Of a DNA stretch of 64,000 bases, positions 46,801 to 60,130 are shown in pieces. The DNA is from Epiperipatus broadwayi. Taxonomy: Eukaryota > Onychophora > Udeonychophora > Euonychophora > Peripatidae. The stretch lies in NCBI GenBank assembly GCA_028023455.1, contig JAQFVV010012405.1, positions 951,677 to 1,015,676 of the forward strand, read 5' to 3'. Positions within the stretch are counted from its first letter, which is position 1. Every line of letters begins with the position of its first letter. The notes under the pieces are model-generated. The model made no database searches. It saw only the letters and a list, made by a program, of their open reading frames with translations, and was not told the DNA's origin. Position numbers and translations under genes: made by a program.

Positions 46801-49000
46801 ATCATATTTTAATAAAGTTAAAAAATAATTGCAAGTGATTTTATTCTCAATTCTTTATTAAGAAATAAACACTCATCGGCTGATTTTTTTTATAGCACCA
46901 AACTTGTGTAATGATAGTAATAGAAAAATTACAAATTCATTAAAATATTAAGGATATCATATTTATAATTGGATAAATTCCTTTTAATATTGATAATCAT
47001 ATAATATTTTGCTAATAAAAATGGAACAAAATAAATATTTACTTTTAAAGTTTTATTGTGAAATATACGTCTTTATAATAAGGTTGTAAAATATTTAAAA
47101 TGCCAGATTGTTTAAAGATTGTTACATATATATTGCTGCAGGAGGAAAGAACATAATCAATAAATCATTTTTAAAAAATGAAATATATTAATTGTAATAA
47201 AATTCTAAGGTCACTTTCAAGAAAAATTATCTGGATTAAAACGTAAATAAACGGATTTTAGTTGTGATACAATTGGAAGTGTGAATTTTAATTGCTTTAT
47301 TAATTATCGGTGCAGAAACCATTGAGTAAATTTTTTTGCCTTTGGAGAAGTGTTGAATATTGCTTTGTTATACATCGAACAGGATAATATATATATATAT
47401 ATGCATTATCTGGAATATTTACTCATCATAATATCAGTTCCTATCATTTTAGCTCACCAGAATAAAATAAACTTTACTAACAGGATAAACTCTAATGGTA
47501 GAAAACATTTGTTTATTTTTTTTATTACTGCTGTGTTGACTTATAATGCTTATGTCATGTGTTATTTGGGGAATTTTGTTTTTAAACATATATGTTTTAT
47601 TGTGGCATGAAAATATATATATTGGGTTAAAGAAAAAAGAAAAAGATGTGTAAAATATATATATCTATTACATGTATTTTTATTTTTTAGTTAAGGGAAA
47701 ACATGATATTACATAGATCATTTATCTAGAGAAAGTGAGAGAGATATTTACTTCTCTCATATTTTAAAACAGATTTTAATGTGTATTATTAAAGAGTGAA
47801 CATGCAGACATTCTATTAAAGATATATTAGAATGACCGAGTTGTTTTCCTATATAAAAGAAAATTTGATATAAGCCTTTTTCATTTTGTATAGAACTGAA
47901 CTTGTCCACTTTGAATACAAATGCAGGTTTGATCTTTATTGCTTAAATATGTTGTGCTCTCTTCAACAAAAGTATAGTTGTCATTTTAAAATAACGAACA
48001 ATCATTTGACATATGTATTTTTGGTTGTCTATTGATACATTAATGATTCTGCATTGTGAAATGAAATATGTATATCTCCAATGTTATTGTTAGTGTTGTT
48101 TTACCTTGCTATAATATTGAGAATGATTTGTGATAGTTTTTAGCTGATAGGATGTTCCAATAGAATGGCATCCAATAGATTAATATTAATATTTAGCATG
48201 GGCTGATGGAGAGTCACCTCTTGCTGATTCCATGAGAGGAAGTTTTGGTAGAGGCTAAGTAGTAATTAACACTTATTAGTATAAATAATCCTAAGAGAAA
48301 GGATATTCATGGTCTGAATTCTATTTTTTTTCATGATGAGGCAAAGCCCACATGTGTATACCCATAGAGAGGTAGTAGAATTAGCCATATTATTATACAA
48401 CTGTCATGTTGTTTTTATAGAGCCTCCCTTTTAGTGTTAAATCCCTCATGATGATATAGAGTTAGTTTTTCTACCATGTATGGTGAAACATAGTACTTCA
48501 AACTCATATGGCAAGGATAAAATAATGTTAGATTAAGAAACACTAATCTAGCTATAGTGTCGGCCTAATTGAAATAATGTTTATGATGTCATATGATCAT
48601 CATCAGTTATAGACAAACCAAACCAAGATCTATTAATGATTGTAGAAATTTTTAGATGTAAAAAGAAGAGATGCACATTAGCAGTGTGGATTTATCTTCA
48701 TCGAATAATAATTTAACAATGAATTGGTAAGATCAGTTAAGTATTCAATAATTAGGTTGTGGACATAGATAATGCTTTAGTGACATGTGTGTATGTGACT
48801 TTTAATGTCTGTTTTTTTATATACACCAAACTTATTAATCTCAAATCTTAATCAGTTAGTAATTGCACAGAATATGATAAATAATTGCCCTTATCATATT
48901 CTAATAAAAGAGATGGCTTTGGTATAATGCACTACTTTATAACTTTTCAATTCTAAATTTAAAATTTGTGCATGCCCTAAAGTCCTAAATATACTGTTAT
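43841..49000. other. Gene-free A+T-rich stretch
   Basis: A 33-bp segment containing ACCATCAACAATTTCTC is doubled in tandem at about 45452-45520. TA microsatellites near 45770 and 47386. Open frames such as 44605-44829, 46402-46656 and 47350-47610 lack any recognisable motif. Confidence 0.5.
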
Positions 49001-52000
49001 TTTTTTGTAATTTAAGTGCTAGTTTAGTTTCAATAAGGTTTCATGATCTTATTCTTTAAAATAAGTGATACTCTTGATATCATTGTATAAGTTATTCACA
49101 TCGACTAAGAGTATGGTCAATGGGATACTAAGTATTTTCCCATACATGAGTTTGATTTAATATATTGTTTTTATTTCATGCCATGTCTTTGAATTAAAAT
49201 TTGTAAATATTGTAAATAAAGTTTGTTGTGCTTAAAAATTTATTTAGTTATCTGTGGTCTTATTGCTAATTACCACATATATACACTATGATTGTTATTG
49301 CTATCAACCCATCAGAAGATTATAAATTGAAATCATCATCGACCAATATAGTACGATTAACTATATTATGCTATATCATAATAATTTTGTTAAGCCTTAT
49401 AATTTATTAGTCCATCTAATGCATCATCACACAATAATCAAAATGTTAATAACTTGGAGTACAGATTATTTTAAGTAATAGATTAAAAGATAAATATAAT
49501 ATTGATTTAATTGATTTAGTTAAATCTGCAGAGCTATCATTCACTGATCTTGATCACATTGTTTATAACTATTTGAGAAAAAAATTTTGGTAAGTGATTG
49601 TGTTTATTTAGTAAAAAGTTATTCCTATTTCTTAAATATTAAAGTTATAAGAGTTATTGAGTTCATAAAATTTATGTGTAACTGCTAAATATAGTTCTTA
49701 ATTTGAGTTTATATTGAGAGCTGTTTTGTGCATTCTATTTGGGTAGTGGTAAAATCCCTCCACTGACCCAAATATATTTTGCATAATGATTTTGAGTGTT
49801 TGAACCCTGAGAAGAATTAGTTGTTAAGTTTCAAGGTAGAATCTGAGTTTGTAGTAAATTTTATAGCGAGTTCTTTATGATAGTTGGACTTGAATTAGAT
49901 TGCTTCCACTGTTTTATGAAAGTCAATTAAACTTTAGGATGCAAATTACTTCTTTTGGCATAAGATGCATAACTTGTTTTAACTTCATGATAAATATTCT
50001 GGTTGTGTCAAGCTTGAAATCCCAGTTTTATTTAACTTATCTTTTTACCATTTAATACCATATTAGTTCATAGTTTAAGATTTCAGTCTCCATCATTAAC
50101 ATTATTCTTTAATTTTATCTTGACCATATTTGTACTTATTCATTCTCATTTAACATTAATTCATTATCATAATTGATTAATCATACATTAACTTTTATTC
50201 TTTTATCATCTTAACTATTCATCAACTCTTATTCTATCATCATCTTAATCATTCATTATTCTCATACATCTTCATTCTTTTCTCTTCATTCTTAGACTCA
50301 TTTCATTCTACTATTTAATTATTACTTATTTTCATCATCCATTTAGTCATCTACATCATAATTTACTTATCATTTCATTTATAGTCTTAATTTCAAAATC
50401 GTTCCAGAGATATAATTATTAGCTAGTTATTAGTTTTCTAAATATCAAAGTTAGCTCATCATATTTTGTTTGTTTGGATTTCAAAGCTGGTTTGATCAGA
50501 AGTTATTGTCTTGATTAATCACCTTGTAATCTTCTTTAGATCTAAGTTTCATGCTAGTTTTATTCAATACAGGAATCATTTTGTTAGTTTTACATTTTTG
50601 TTTCTTTATGCTTATAGACTTGACAATGAGTGTATGATAAGTTGCATAGGAGAATTTAGTCGCTAAAACGTGCGGCATGATTCGTTTATGACCAGTTAGA
50701 CCAGGGTAAAGGTTACAATATATATATAGGTTACAATATATATATATTCTGAGTAATAAACGCATTGTTATCAAAACCCTTTTGTGTTTATTTTTAAAGT
50801 ATAGATTAATGTCTGACCCATAAATATTACAATTGATAAGATATACATATTATTATAAATAACAAGCTAAAAACATACTGATCTTGCCATTATTTTAAAT
50901 ATTGCAGAGAATTTTCTATTACATTGATGAAAAAGTCCACATTCTATTTATAATAATAAAGTTAGCAAATCATAGCATATGTGATTCAGTTAAAAAGTTA
51001 TATTATGCTAATTATTATATATAATTTTAATTTCTAATGTGTAGCAGCATATTGAAGTCTGCGCTACATTTCGACACTAAGGCTAAACCATTCAAAGTAA
51101 AATTTAGAAAATACTTTTTATTACTAGTTAATGAAGTTTCAGAGTTTAAAACTAGCAATTATTAAAACAAAATGTTTACTTTTAAGAACTAAAAATGTCA
51201 TACAGAATATTCTTTAATTTAAGAATAGTAAACCATCAGTAATGTTGTAAATCTAAAATACAAGAAGATGAAATTAAAAACCCACTTTGAAGACTATATT
51301 GCATCTTTATTTTTGCTTTTTGAAGCCATCTATAAATTATTCCAAATATCAACATCATACAATCAGAAAATACAGTTTGATCTAGATCAGGGATGTGCAA
51401 TTGTTCTGGTTCAGAAGCCACTTTGTGAAAGTTGAGGTTAGTGGAGGGCTGCATTATAGGCAACTTTGTGGAAGCAGAGGTTAGTGGAGGGGCTCACCTT
51501 TTTTCATGACACAATAAACACACTGCTTCATTCCCTGTATTACCAAAGAAATATTAGCTTGTCCATTCTTCATTAAACACACAACATTCATCACTAATTT
51601 TATGTTTTACGGAAGGTTAATGGTTTCACTAAAGTTGGAAATTTATATCATTTACTTTTGCAAAGACAAAATTGAAATTAACCAGATCAACTGGAAAAGC
51701 AGTGTGCATCCTATCTACACTGCGCATGCATATTGACATGGCTATCCTAGTGGAAAATACAAAATGAATCTTCAGTTGCACACAGGAAGGAAATCTTGGT
51801 TCAAGGCAGATTTTTCTATCTCTTGGCGGGCTGCAAAAAAACTCTTAGCAGGCAGCATGTGACCCATGTGCTACTATTTTCTGACCCTTGACCTAGATGA
51901 AACTATCTATTTCAATACCAATTTTTATTTTATGTCTGATATTTCATCAATATTAATTTCCTTTCATGATTATTCCATGGACAGCAAGCTTTTTTTATAT

Positions 52001-52377
52001 ATATAAAAAAGTATATTAAAAGTAAAAGTTAGTTGAATCAAATTAAATTTTGTTTTGCTTAATGCAGATAAATTAACACCTCTGGAGTTCAAGGATCATA
52101 GCCCAGCTTTGTCACTTTTAGAGTTCCAACTTTTTATAAACCCTCAAGCAATAAAATAATTTAATTATTTTTTTTTATTCAATCAAATACAAATCAATAA
52201 AAAAAATTAATAGCTCACATCTTCACCAATGACACTTTGTTTTGCAAAACAATACACACTGACAGTACCAATGAAGATTTTCCAAACATAATTTTATTTT
52301 ATTTTGGGCCCCGCCGACCCCCACATAATAAATAATAAAAATTAAAAAAAAAAAAAAAAAAAAATAAAATAATAATT

Positions 52378-52414
<37 letters not shown>

Positions 52415-53269
52415 AATAAAATTAAATTAAAGTTAAGATGAGAAAATTTAATTAATAAATTTTTAAAATATAAATAATAAATTTGAGATTAAATTATTTC
52501 ATTAAAATATAATTTTAAAATTTTTCAAAAGTTTTCAAAAAAAAACAGAGAAATTGGTTATATATCTCTACATATTAAAATAATTGGGTAATAAACATAA
52601 ATAAAAAAAAATTTAATAAATATACACACCACAATATAAAAAAAATATCATAATACTCTCTCCAACTGTTCAATATTTTATTACTACTGATAGTCATTGA
52701 TTTATTAAAATTATATCATTTTTAAGTCTACATTATACTTTCAATATACCAATGAAGATTTTAAAACATCCTAATTTGCTTTCTGTTTCTTTTATTTCAC
52801 CAATTAAAAGAATAGTCAATTTATTTATTACCTAAGAATTTATAAACAGTTTGATCATTAAAAATATCAAAGCCATAACTGCAATCCATGAATTTTAATC
52901 TCCAGAATCTAATCATTCAACCATTGTACTAAACCATACATGGAAAATCCAGCAATCCTTCTTCTCTTCTTAAATATCTATATTATTTATATTCTTTCTT
53001 ATTATTTACTTCTAAAAAATAATGGATTTTCTCATAACATTTTAAAAAAAATTTCATAATCCAATAAAATTAACTTCTTTTTCATTTCCAATTTCTAATA
53101 TAATTTACAAAACCAATTATTGGGGAATGAATGCATTCATGTTTTTATATAATGATTTGGCTTCTTAAGATAGACATCTTCTATGTTGTTAAAAGTTCAC
53201 TTCAAACCTCCAAAAATGATCTTTTATGGGAATGGTATATTAATGCTATTCAATTTGATCTTTTGTCAT
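49001..53269. other. Gene-free stretch with low-complexity tracts
   Basis: 50070-50390 is a pyrimidine-biased tract rich in TCATTC/TCATC words, so its strands differ strongly in base use. 50650-50680 holds a small hairpin (TTTAG/CTAAA) followed by ACGTGC that faintly recalls the hammerhead cores elsewhere. A GC-rich patch at 52308-52323 stands out just before the A/T homopolymers. No gene supported. Confidence 0.5.
52341..52412. repeat. Facing poly(A) and poly(T) runs
   Basis: About 22 A bases followed within 20 bp by about 32 T bases. They can pair as a hairpin, or mark two A-tailed retroelement ends meeting tail to tail. Exact lengths may be unreliable in assembly. Confidence 0.85.
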
Positions 53270-53283
53270 AATAATGGATTAAT

Positions 53284-53444
53284 CATATATTAGATTCGTA
53301 ATTATATATATATTGCTTATAACACTTTTTTCATATACACTTCAATGCAAACAATTTTTTTTTAAAATTTTTTTATTTTCCTTACAGTTTTGACTGTCCA
53401 GTAGTCTTCATCAGAGGTCTAATCTTCTTTTCTACTTTTATTAA
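53284..53444 (-). mobile_element. 161-bp retroposed hammerhead element, family D copy 2
   Basis: Bracketed by a perfect 14-bp duplication (AATAATGGATTAAT at 53270-53283 and 53445-53458). The minus strand carries the family D core also found at 27150-27192; the long inverted arms of that copy are absent. No coding sequence and no polymerase III boxes seen. Confidence 0.78.
53381..53420 (-). ncRNA. Hammerhead-like core, family D copy 2
   Basis: CTGATGA at 53414-53408; stem II GACT/AGTC around ACTGGAC; AAAAC (GAAAC with G lost) at 53391-53387; T, then GTA as cleavage triplet with a 2-bp stem III. Stem I starts CCT/AGG. The missing G next to the invariant adenines probably inactivates it. Confidence 0.48.
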
Positions 53445-54599
53445 AATAATGGATTAATACAATCCCACAAAGAATGAAATCTTTTTGTTTGAATTTTCTG
53501 AATGTAATATTAGAGGAACACAAATTACATGGTCACAAATGTCATTGTACAATGCTTATGTGAAATTAACATTTTTCTAGTATTTATTGGGCTTGTAGTC
53601 CAACTATCACTTAAATCATGTGTCTAGTATTGAAATTCTTGAGCTAAAAATTGATTGATTCTTTAAATTATCTGGCTTTGATATTCATTATAAGCATTTT
53701 CCTGGTTTTCCATTAATACATTAAAGAATTCGAAGAATATAAGATACTATGTTTAACCTTACAGTGAGTTTGATACTAGGTTGTTTTCTTTAATCTAATA
53801 ATCTGTTTTTTCCAAAATATATGATTATCCTATCAATATCTTGATTATTCATTGCCCTCAAATATTTTGCTATGCACCTTTTTATATAGATATTTTTAAA
53901 AGTTTGGAATATCTTTGTGCTGACGTTATGACTATTTGTGATATTTAAATCAGAAAAGAATCAGAAACAACAGCTTCATCCAGGATTTGTGAAACAGCCC
54001 ATATTTAAAACACTTTTTCCATCTATATCCTTATTAAATGCAGAGAACTTTCCAATAGAGCTACCAAACGTTCAATTATTTATTAAATCAAGTCTCCAAC
54101 TTACATCTAGTTTCAAAATTTAAGCATATGATCAAAAAAAAAAGACACAAAACTGCTAAAATTATTTAATTCTATGTTTTCTCAGTTCTAACAACTTTTT
54201 GACAGGCAATAAAACAAAAATTAGATCCCCTGATTAATTAAAAAATTTGATGATTTCAGTTTGTTTCGAATCTATTTTATTTCCTTTTTTCTTTACAATA
54301 ATAACTTATGATTAGTTAATGAAAGTTTATGTATATATAAACACAAATATTTATATGGAAATGTATCTCTGTTATGTTCACACACACGATATGGGCATAA
54401 ACTTCACCCTTTTATTACCTGAACATTTATAAATATTATTATTTCTAGACTATTATATTTTCTGTCATCTGATGGACTTGTATATATATATAAACTTATT
54501 TAATAATATAACCTCTATATATATATATATATATATAAACTTATTTAATAAAATAACCTCTTAATAAAAATGGATACTAATGGTCAGATGTTATGAGAT

Positions 54600-54985
54600 A
54601 TTTTATCTCTACATGGGTATGACTACAATATCAAATCCCAAAGATTTTGAGCATTCTGTCATTAGTTTCTCAATGAAATGGATTGTTGGAAAAGTAAGAA
54701 GATTGAAGCCTGTTTATTAAAGTTTAAGAAATTGCTATCTTAATATAATCCAAGCACTGATTGTATATATGTATGGAGATTATGATCTGATCCAACTGAT
54801 GAGTGCAATATATATATATATATATTGTGAATCATTTAGCTTTATCAATATATATATATATATATTGTGAATCATTTAGCTTTTTCAGATATGGGTGGTC
54901 ATGTGTATTGGTTGCTTGAGATGGGGTGGAAGATGAATATAGACTGAAAATCAAACTCAAATCCCTTTATATATATATCATGAGG
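54600..54985 (+). mobile_element. Hammerhead family H, copy 2 (microsatellite-expanded)
   Basis: Homologous to the minus strand of 61570-61930. Shared landmarks in order: ATTGAAGCCTGT, TTGCTATCTTAATATAA, GATTAT...CCAACTGATGAGTGC, CATGTGTATT, and a B-box-like TCAAATCCC near 54957-54965. The ribozyme core box CTGATGA is kept at 54796-54802, but stem II is now a TA microsatellite, followed by a 50-bp segment (including GTGAATCATTTAGC) present twice at about 54808-54890. The ribozyme must be dead in this copy. Confidence 0.7.
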
Positions 54986-57473
54986 TTTAACATTTCAATC
55001 ATAGGGGAAATGCTTATAATCTATGAATCTGTCCTAATATAGCAACTCTTTCTCATGAGTTTTTTTTTTTGTAATTTCTCTTAGTAATCCGGATGGTCTC
55101 TTACACTGTAAATAATAATAATCTTATAGAAGTCCTGATATGTCTGTAACTTTTAAAACCTTTTTTGTCTCTCTTAAATATCAATATTATATTCTTCTAA
55201 CCATCATTTTATATACAATTTTGGCATCTTTTTTTTTTTTACTATTTTTTCTTTGGCTTTTGTTAAAATATCGAAACTTTTCCATTCTTCACAAATTTAA
55301 TCGCGTTTTATTATTTTTAATTTAGAATATGTAATATTTCTGTTAATGTTGTAAACATTACTTTATTTTTTTAATCAAAATCCTTCTACAACTTGTCATA
55401 GCCCTACTTTCCAATAATTTGATCATTTTTCTTCATATTGTTAAAAAATAATAATATCAAAATAATATTTAATTTATTTGAAACTTTAATTCTTTTTATA
55501 TGCCTTCTTTTTTCTAACCCTATTCTATTTTTTTTCTATGCCTTCTCTTGACATTTCTTAGTTCTATTCCCATAAATTATCATTAATTAATTATTTTCCA
55601 TATTAATTTACAGGCTCCCAGATGCTCATTTCTTCTAAAAGGAACTTTTTAAAAAAAATTTTTAGTGTAAATTTCTTCATATATATAAATAATCACAATG
55701 CAATAATATATTTAACATTATCAACATACTAGGAACTCATTTCTTTTTATGCCAGAGGAAGAATTAAATGATATTCTCCAAATAATAGTAAAATACTTTT
55801 TGCAATCTCTCTCTCTCTCTTTCTCAATCTTAATCAACAGATCATTGGTTGCATTTATTTCTAATGCAGTATCTAACTATTACACACATACATATATACA
55901 ATTGCTAAAAAAAAAAAAAAAGTATATATTTATAGCTAGAAATGTATATAAAATTGGAAATGTGTATGAGTGATGTGCGTGGGCCTGTGTATGCATGTAA
56001 AAGAAAATCTGAATTGAACAACTTAAATAGCCTATTAAATGATAGAAGGTTCTGCGTAATTCATGGGGAAAATAGTGTAAGAGGAAAAAATAACTGAGTA
56101 GGATAGTAAGCTACCAAATGGTTATACTTTTCATGATTTTTCGTTCAACTTTTATCTTCTATCTAAGAATATCAAAATTAAGCTTATTTCGAAATTCTCA
56201 ATTAATGAAAGTTTTCAAAATGTATCATGTATTAAAATCCATATTGTAAGCATAATAGATTAATGTATATTATATATAAGTTTGCTTTAGAGTGAGATGT
56301 GTATTTATACTTTGAAATTTTTTTTATACATGTGCATTATCTATTTTCTAATATGATTGTTTTGTTTTATTTTCACGTATAGAATTTAACCCTTGATGTG
56401 GCACCTGAATAATATATATATATAGTATGGGTATTTACTTAAATTAAAATAAAATAAAATTAATTAAAACTATTATTATCTAGTGCTGCCGATGCCTCAT
56501 CAGGAGTTGTAATATTAATTGTATGAGAAGATGTAAAGACAACTTGCACGTTATTACTGGAACAAAGCTATTATTGTTATTGTTATATCTGTTTTGCCTT
56601 GTTCATTTTTCATTTATGCATTTCATCAAATTAACTAAATAGTGTAACATTACCAATGAGTTTCATGAATCCCCAAAACTATGATCCTGTGTTAATGGGA
56701 TCTTTTGAATAAGTTTAAACCTAGTTTGTCAGTGGTGCTGTTTTATTACCAGCCAGAACTAATAAATATTCTAGTCATCTTAAATATCATGAGTTATATC
56801 CATATGATGAGGCAGAAATATTTGTATGTGAAGAGTATCTGCAGTACACTTTTCACTGATAAAGTCCCTGGTAAAGTCCCGCAGTATGATTGGGATAGTA
56901 TGGCATTTATAGTTGTGACCAAGTGTGGCCTGATCATTATATTGTAGAGGAATCTGTGTCTATATATATATAAATTTAAAGGATATGTCAAAAGATCTTT
57001 AGTATGTTTTTATAAATATATTCATAAAAGTAAAAAATGTATATCTTAAGCATAATTGAGAATATATATATATATATTTTTCAAAGGTACAAATATGTGT
57101 ACACAGATGTATTCATAAATAAGAACTTATAGTAAGAATCTCATAGTATAAATAAATGTCAAAATATCTTATTGCCATAAACATAAATCGAGTTTTTAAT
57201 CTAATTGGAACTAAAAGTTTCTTCCCAAATTGTTAAAGATATGTAAGTTGGATTAAAAATTTTTAAAAATAGCTAGGTAATAAAGAACTGGTATAATTAT
57301 ACAATTATTGACTAGTTATCAAGCATCTAGATTTTTGGTAAATGGCATTAATAATAAATTTAGCTTTTGGTAGAAAAAGAACAAAAAAAAAAAACCCCCA
57401 CAAACGCTCGCCTTCTTTAATATTTGTCTATAAAAAAAATTTTAAAAGCCTTTACTATGCAATGGCTATTTAA
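54986..57473. other. Gene-free A+T-rich stretch
   Basis: CTCTCT microsatellite at about 55809-55822 and several TA repeats. Open frames at 55140-55325, 55749-55973 and 56705-56991 show no motif. CTGATGAGGCATC on the minus strand near 56490-56505 begins like a hammerhead core, but no GAAAC follows. Confidence 0.5.
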
Positions 57474-57486
57474 AACTATTTTACTT

Positions 57487-57595
57487 TTTTTTCTTTCTCA
57501 TGTGTCATAGCATCAGCTGGGAGGCGAACCCGCTAACCCGGAACAACTGCTTTTTTAAGGCTGCTGTGCTGATCTCTCGACCACCAATGCTTGAC
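57487..57595 (-). mobile_element. Short tRNA-derived SINE, copy 6
   Basis: Minus-strand full-length member. A 13-bp duplication (AACTATTTTACTT at 57474-57486 and 57596-57608) brackets it. Head GTGGTCGAGAGATCAGC, B box GGTTCGCCTCCC at 57530-57519, 3' end GATGCTATGACACATG with an A-rich tail. Pairing AGCATT/GATGCT imitates an acceptor stem. Confidence 0.87.
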
Positions 57596-57608
57596 AACTA
57601 TTTTACTT

Positions 57609-58819
57609 AGCTAGGAAATATTGACTATAAACGAAGTGTAGTGATACAAATAACATTATTACGCAGTGAAAAAATATTGCTGACAACCTCAAATAAAATA
57701 GATCATGTTAATAAATTACAATCTAATTTTTCAGATTGTAAATTGAAGTCTCATTTTTAACATATATGATCGCACACAGTTATCATAAAATAAGTCCTAT
57801 AATCATTACATAAAGAAATTGATCCATTATAACCACATTTTAAAACAATATTTGGGCATCATATCATTTTTATATACACAGTTGCAAAATGAAGGTATGT
57901 ACCCATTTAGTATTAGCTTCGCTAGTAGATATTTCAGATTTTTTTTAAAAAAAGATTTTTAATGTTGGGATTTATTTCACAAAACATATTTTTAGTGTTA
58001 AACGGTAATATTTAGTTTTTAGATTATGAATGGAAAATAATATTAGCAAAAGATTAATTAGTATTTGCAAATACTAAAAAAAACTATTGTTTAAACTTGA
58101 TCCTTAGCTTGTTCATATCACAGACATGTAAAAAATTATTTTTTGATATAGGAATTGCTGTATCTTGATCATCTCATAAGTTTATGCAAATTTAAACATG
58201 TAAGATATTAATTAAGATATATTAGTCATCAAAGATAGTAACTAATTTCTTATAAGATGCAAAAAATGCATATAAAAAGAGAGAAATTTATCTTGCAGTC
58301 ATGACTTATATTGCATGAAGTAATTAATGGATAGTTCAATGCTTTTACAGGATATTTAGAAAAAAGATATACAAAAGACAATTACATCTGTAATTGATGT
58401 TTTAGAAAAATGTGATCATAGGTTGTTTGATCCTGTCTGAAAATCATAGCATCTGTGTATTAAGATGAGAGATGAGTTTAAATTCATTTTGCCTCACTAG
58501 TTATGATAAAGATAAAATTACAACACATTTGCAGAATCAGTAACTACTAAATATAATTATTTGATAGCATTTATGTTAGCAGTGGCTAATAAGTCAGATT
58601 GATAGTAAAAGCCTAAGCTCTTAATTTACATTTGTTATTGATAACAAACTATTACTAGGCATGGAAAGAAGTAGAGTTATGAAAGATATGTTCATTTAGT
58701 TTTTGTCTAGCAGTGACATAATGATAAACCTGCTTTACTGTTATTTATAACATCATTCTACTTCTTTTTACAATATCTTTCTACGGAGTATCACAATAAT
58801 GGTAAGTGATCATTTGTGC
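57609..58819. other. Gene-free A+T-rich stretch
   Basis: Nothing recognised. Confidence 0.5.
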
Positions 58820-58831
58820 AACCCATTAATA

Positions 58832-59060
58832 CAATAATGCTATAGAGAGAGAGCATACCAATAGCTCAAACAAGCTCTTAATTGATAAGTGCAGTAAGAT
58901 AAAATATTTAAAATCTCTATCTAGAATATTCTCTCTTACTGCCCTTATCAATTAAGAGCTTGTTTGAGCTATTGGTATGCTCTCTACATTGCATTTTTGT
59001 AAATACAAGCTCATAAAAGCAATGTCACATTATATATGGCTCGCTTTATTGATTATGATT
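58832..59060. mobile_element. Short palindromic relative of the family C array
   Basis: A 229-bp insertion with a perfect 12-bp duplication (AACCCATTAATA at 58820-58831 and 59061-59072). Two near-identical arms (58846-58898 and 58934-58985) contain TACCAATAGCTCAAACAAGC and its complement, matching the ends of the 40326-41603 array. Beyond the right arm, TGTAAATACAAGCT and GGCTCGCTTTATTGATTA also match that array. The part with the hammerhead is absent, so this is an internally deleted inverted dimer. Confidence 0.78.
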
Positions 59061-59409
59061 AACCCATTAATAGTATATCAATATCAATAATGGTTAATTG
59101 AATTTTGCACTGTTGTCTTTTCTGAGCACTTTTTCAATAGATAATTCATATAACTGCATACAGCTTTTCTTAAGCAACTCAATTTCATAAATTCTTAATT
59201 ATAAAGAGTATGTTCAACATTATTGGTCAACATCTGCAAATATCCTTTGAATAACCTTATAACTTTGAGAAAATCATCATCATCAATAGTATTCTATTCC
59301 ATGTTCGGGTTCAGTAGTCACAACATCAATTCCTCCATTTTCCCACTCCATTATCTTCATTTCCTAGTTCTTCAATTCCTCATAACTCTTCTCACATCTT
59401 ATATTATCC

Positions 59410-60130
59410 AACAATGCCATTGTTTTTTATCCTTTCTTCTTGCTTTCACTTACCATTTCCTCCAAAACATCGTTCATTAAACTATACTTTCTTTTTAATA
59501 TATTAGCAATCCAGTTTCTTTTTCTAATTTCCTCAGTCAAGCTTCTTTTTTCATTAACTCTTTTCAAAACTTTTTCATTTGTTATTTTATTCATCCCAAT
59601 GATTTTTTCCATTCTTTTTCATAGCCACATCTCAAAGGCTTCCATTCTGTTTCTAATTTTATTACCCACTATCCACTTTTCACAAACATACATTAATACA
59701 CTCCACACATAGCATTTAATTTCAAAGGTCCACAAAATATTTTCTTTCTCTTAATAAATAAATACCTTCTTTGCCAATGCTATTCTTCTTCTAACTTCAT
59801 CTTCACTTCTTCCATCCTTACTCAACAACTACTCAAATATCTAAATCTCTTTACCTGTTGAACTATGTGGATTTCAATTTGAAGTCTGTTTGCATTCCTC
59901 CCTATTCATAAATACCTAGTCTTCTCAACATTAATCTTTATTTCATATTCCGAACATCCTTCCTATAATTTATTCAACATATTCTGAAGACACTTTTCAT
60001 CCTGATATACCATCTGCAAATCTTATACATTTTATTATTCTACTTCTAATATTTGCTCCTCCACAGTCTAAATAATTATTTAACATAACATCTAAATAGG
60101 CATTAAAAAGAAAATGTGAAACCAGATAAA
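59410..60130 (-). pseudogene. LINE reverse transcriptase 3' part (broken)
   Basis: Minus strand. Near 60020 IRFADG matches the IRFADD palm box with the second catalytic aspartate changed. Then NANRLQIEIH, VKRFRYL, KDGRSEDEVRRRIALAKK, INKRK and GPLKLN follow the usual order after the palm. The end (59612-59427) reads RMEKIIGMNKITNEKVLKRVNEKRSL...RKRNWIANILKR, the common C-terminal tail of many animal LINEs. Several frameshifts. 5'-truncated, as LINE copies often are. Plus-strand open frames at 59223-59712 are antisense shadows. Confidence 0.8.

Noticed and set aside
50650-50682. Hairpin TTTAG/CTAAA followed by ACGTGC
   Set aside because: No CTGANGA box; at most a very old relative.
56485-56510. 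Hammerhead start CTGATGAGGCATC on the minus strand
   Set aside because: No GAAAC, stem III or cleavage triplet follows at the right distance.
59223-59712. Plus-strand open frames
   Set aside because: Antisense to the LINE tail at 59410-60130.
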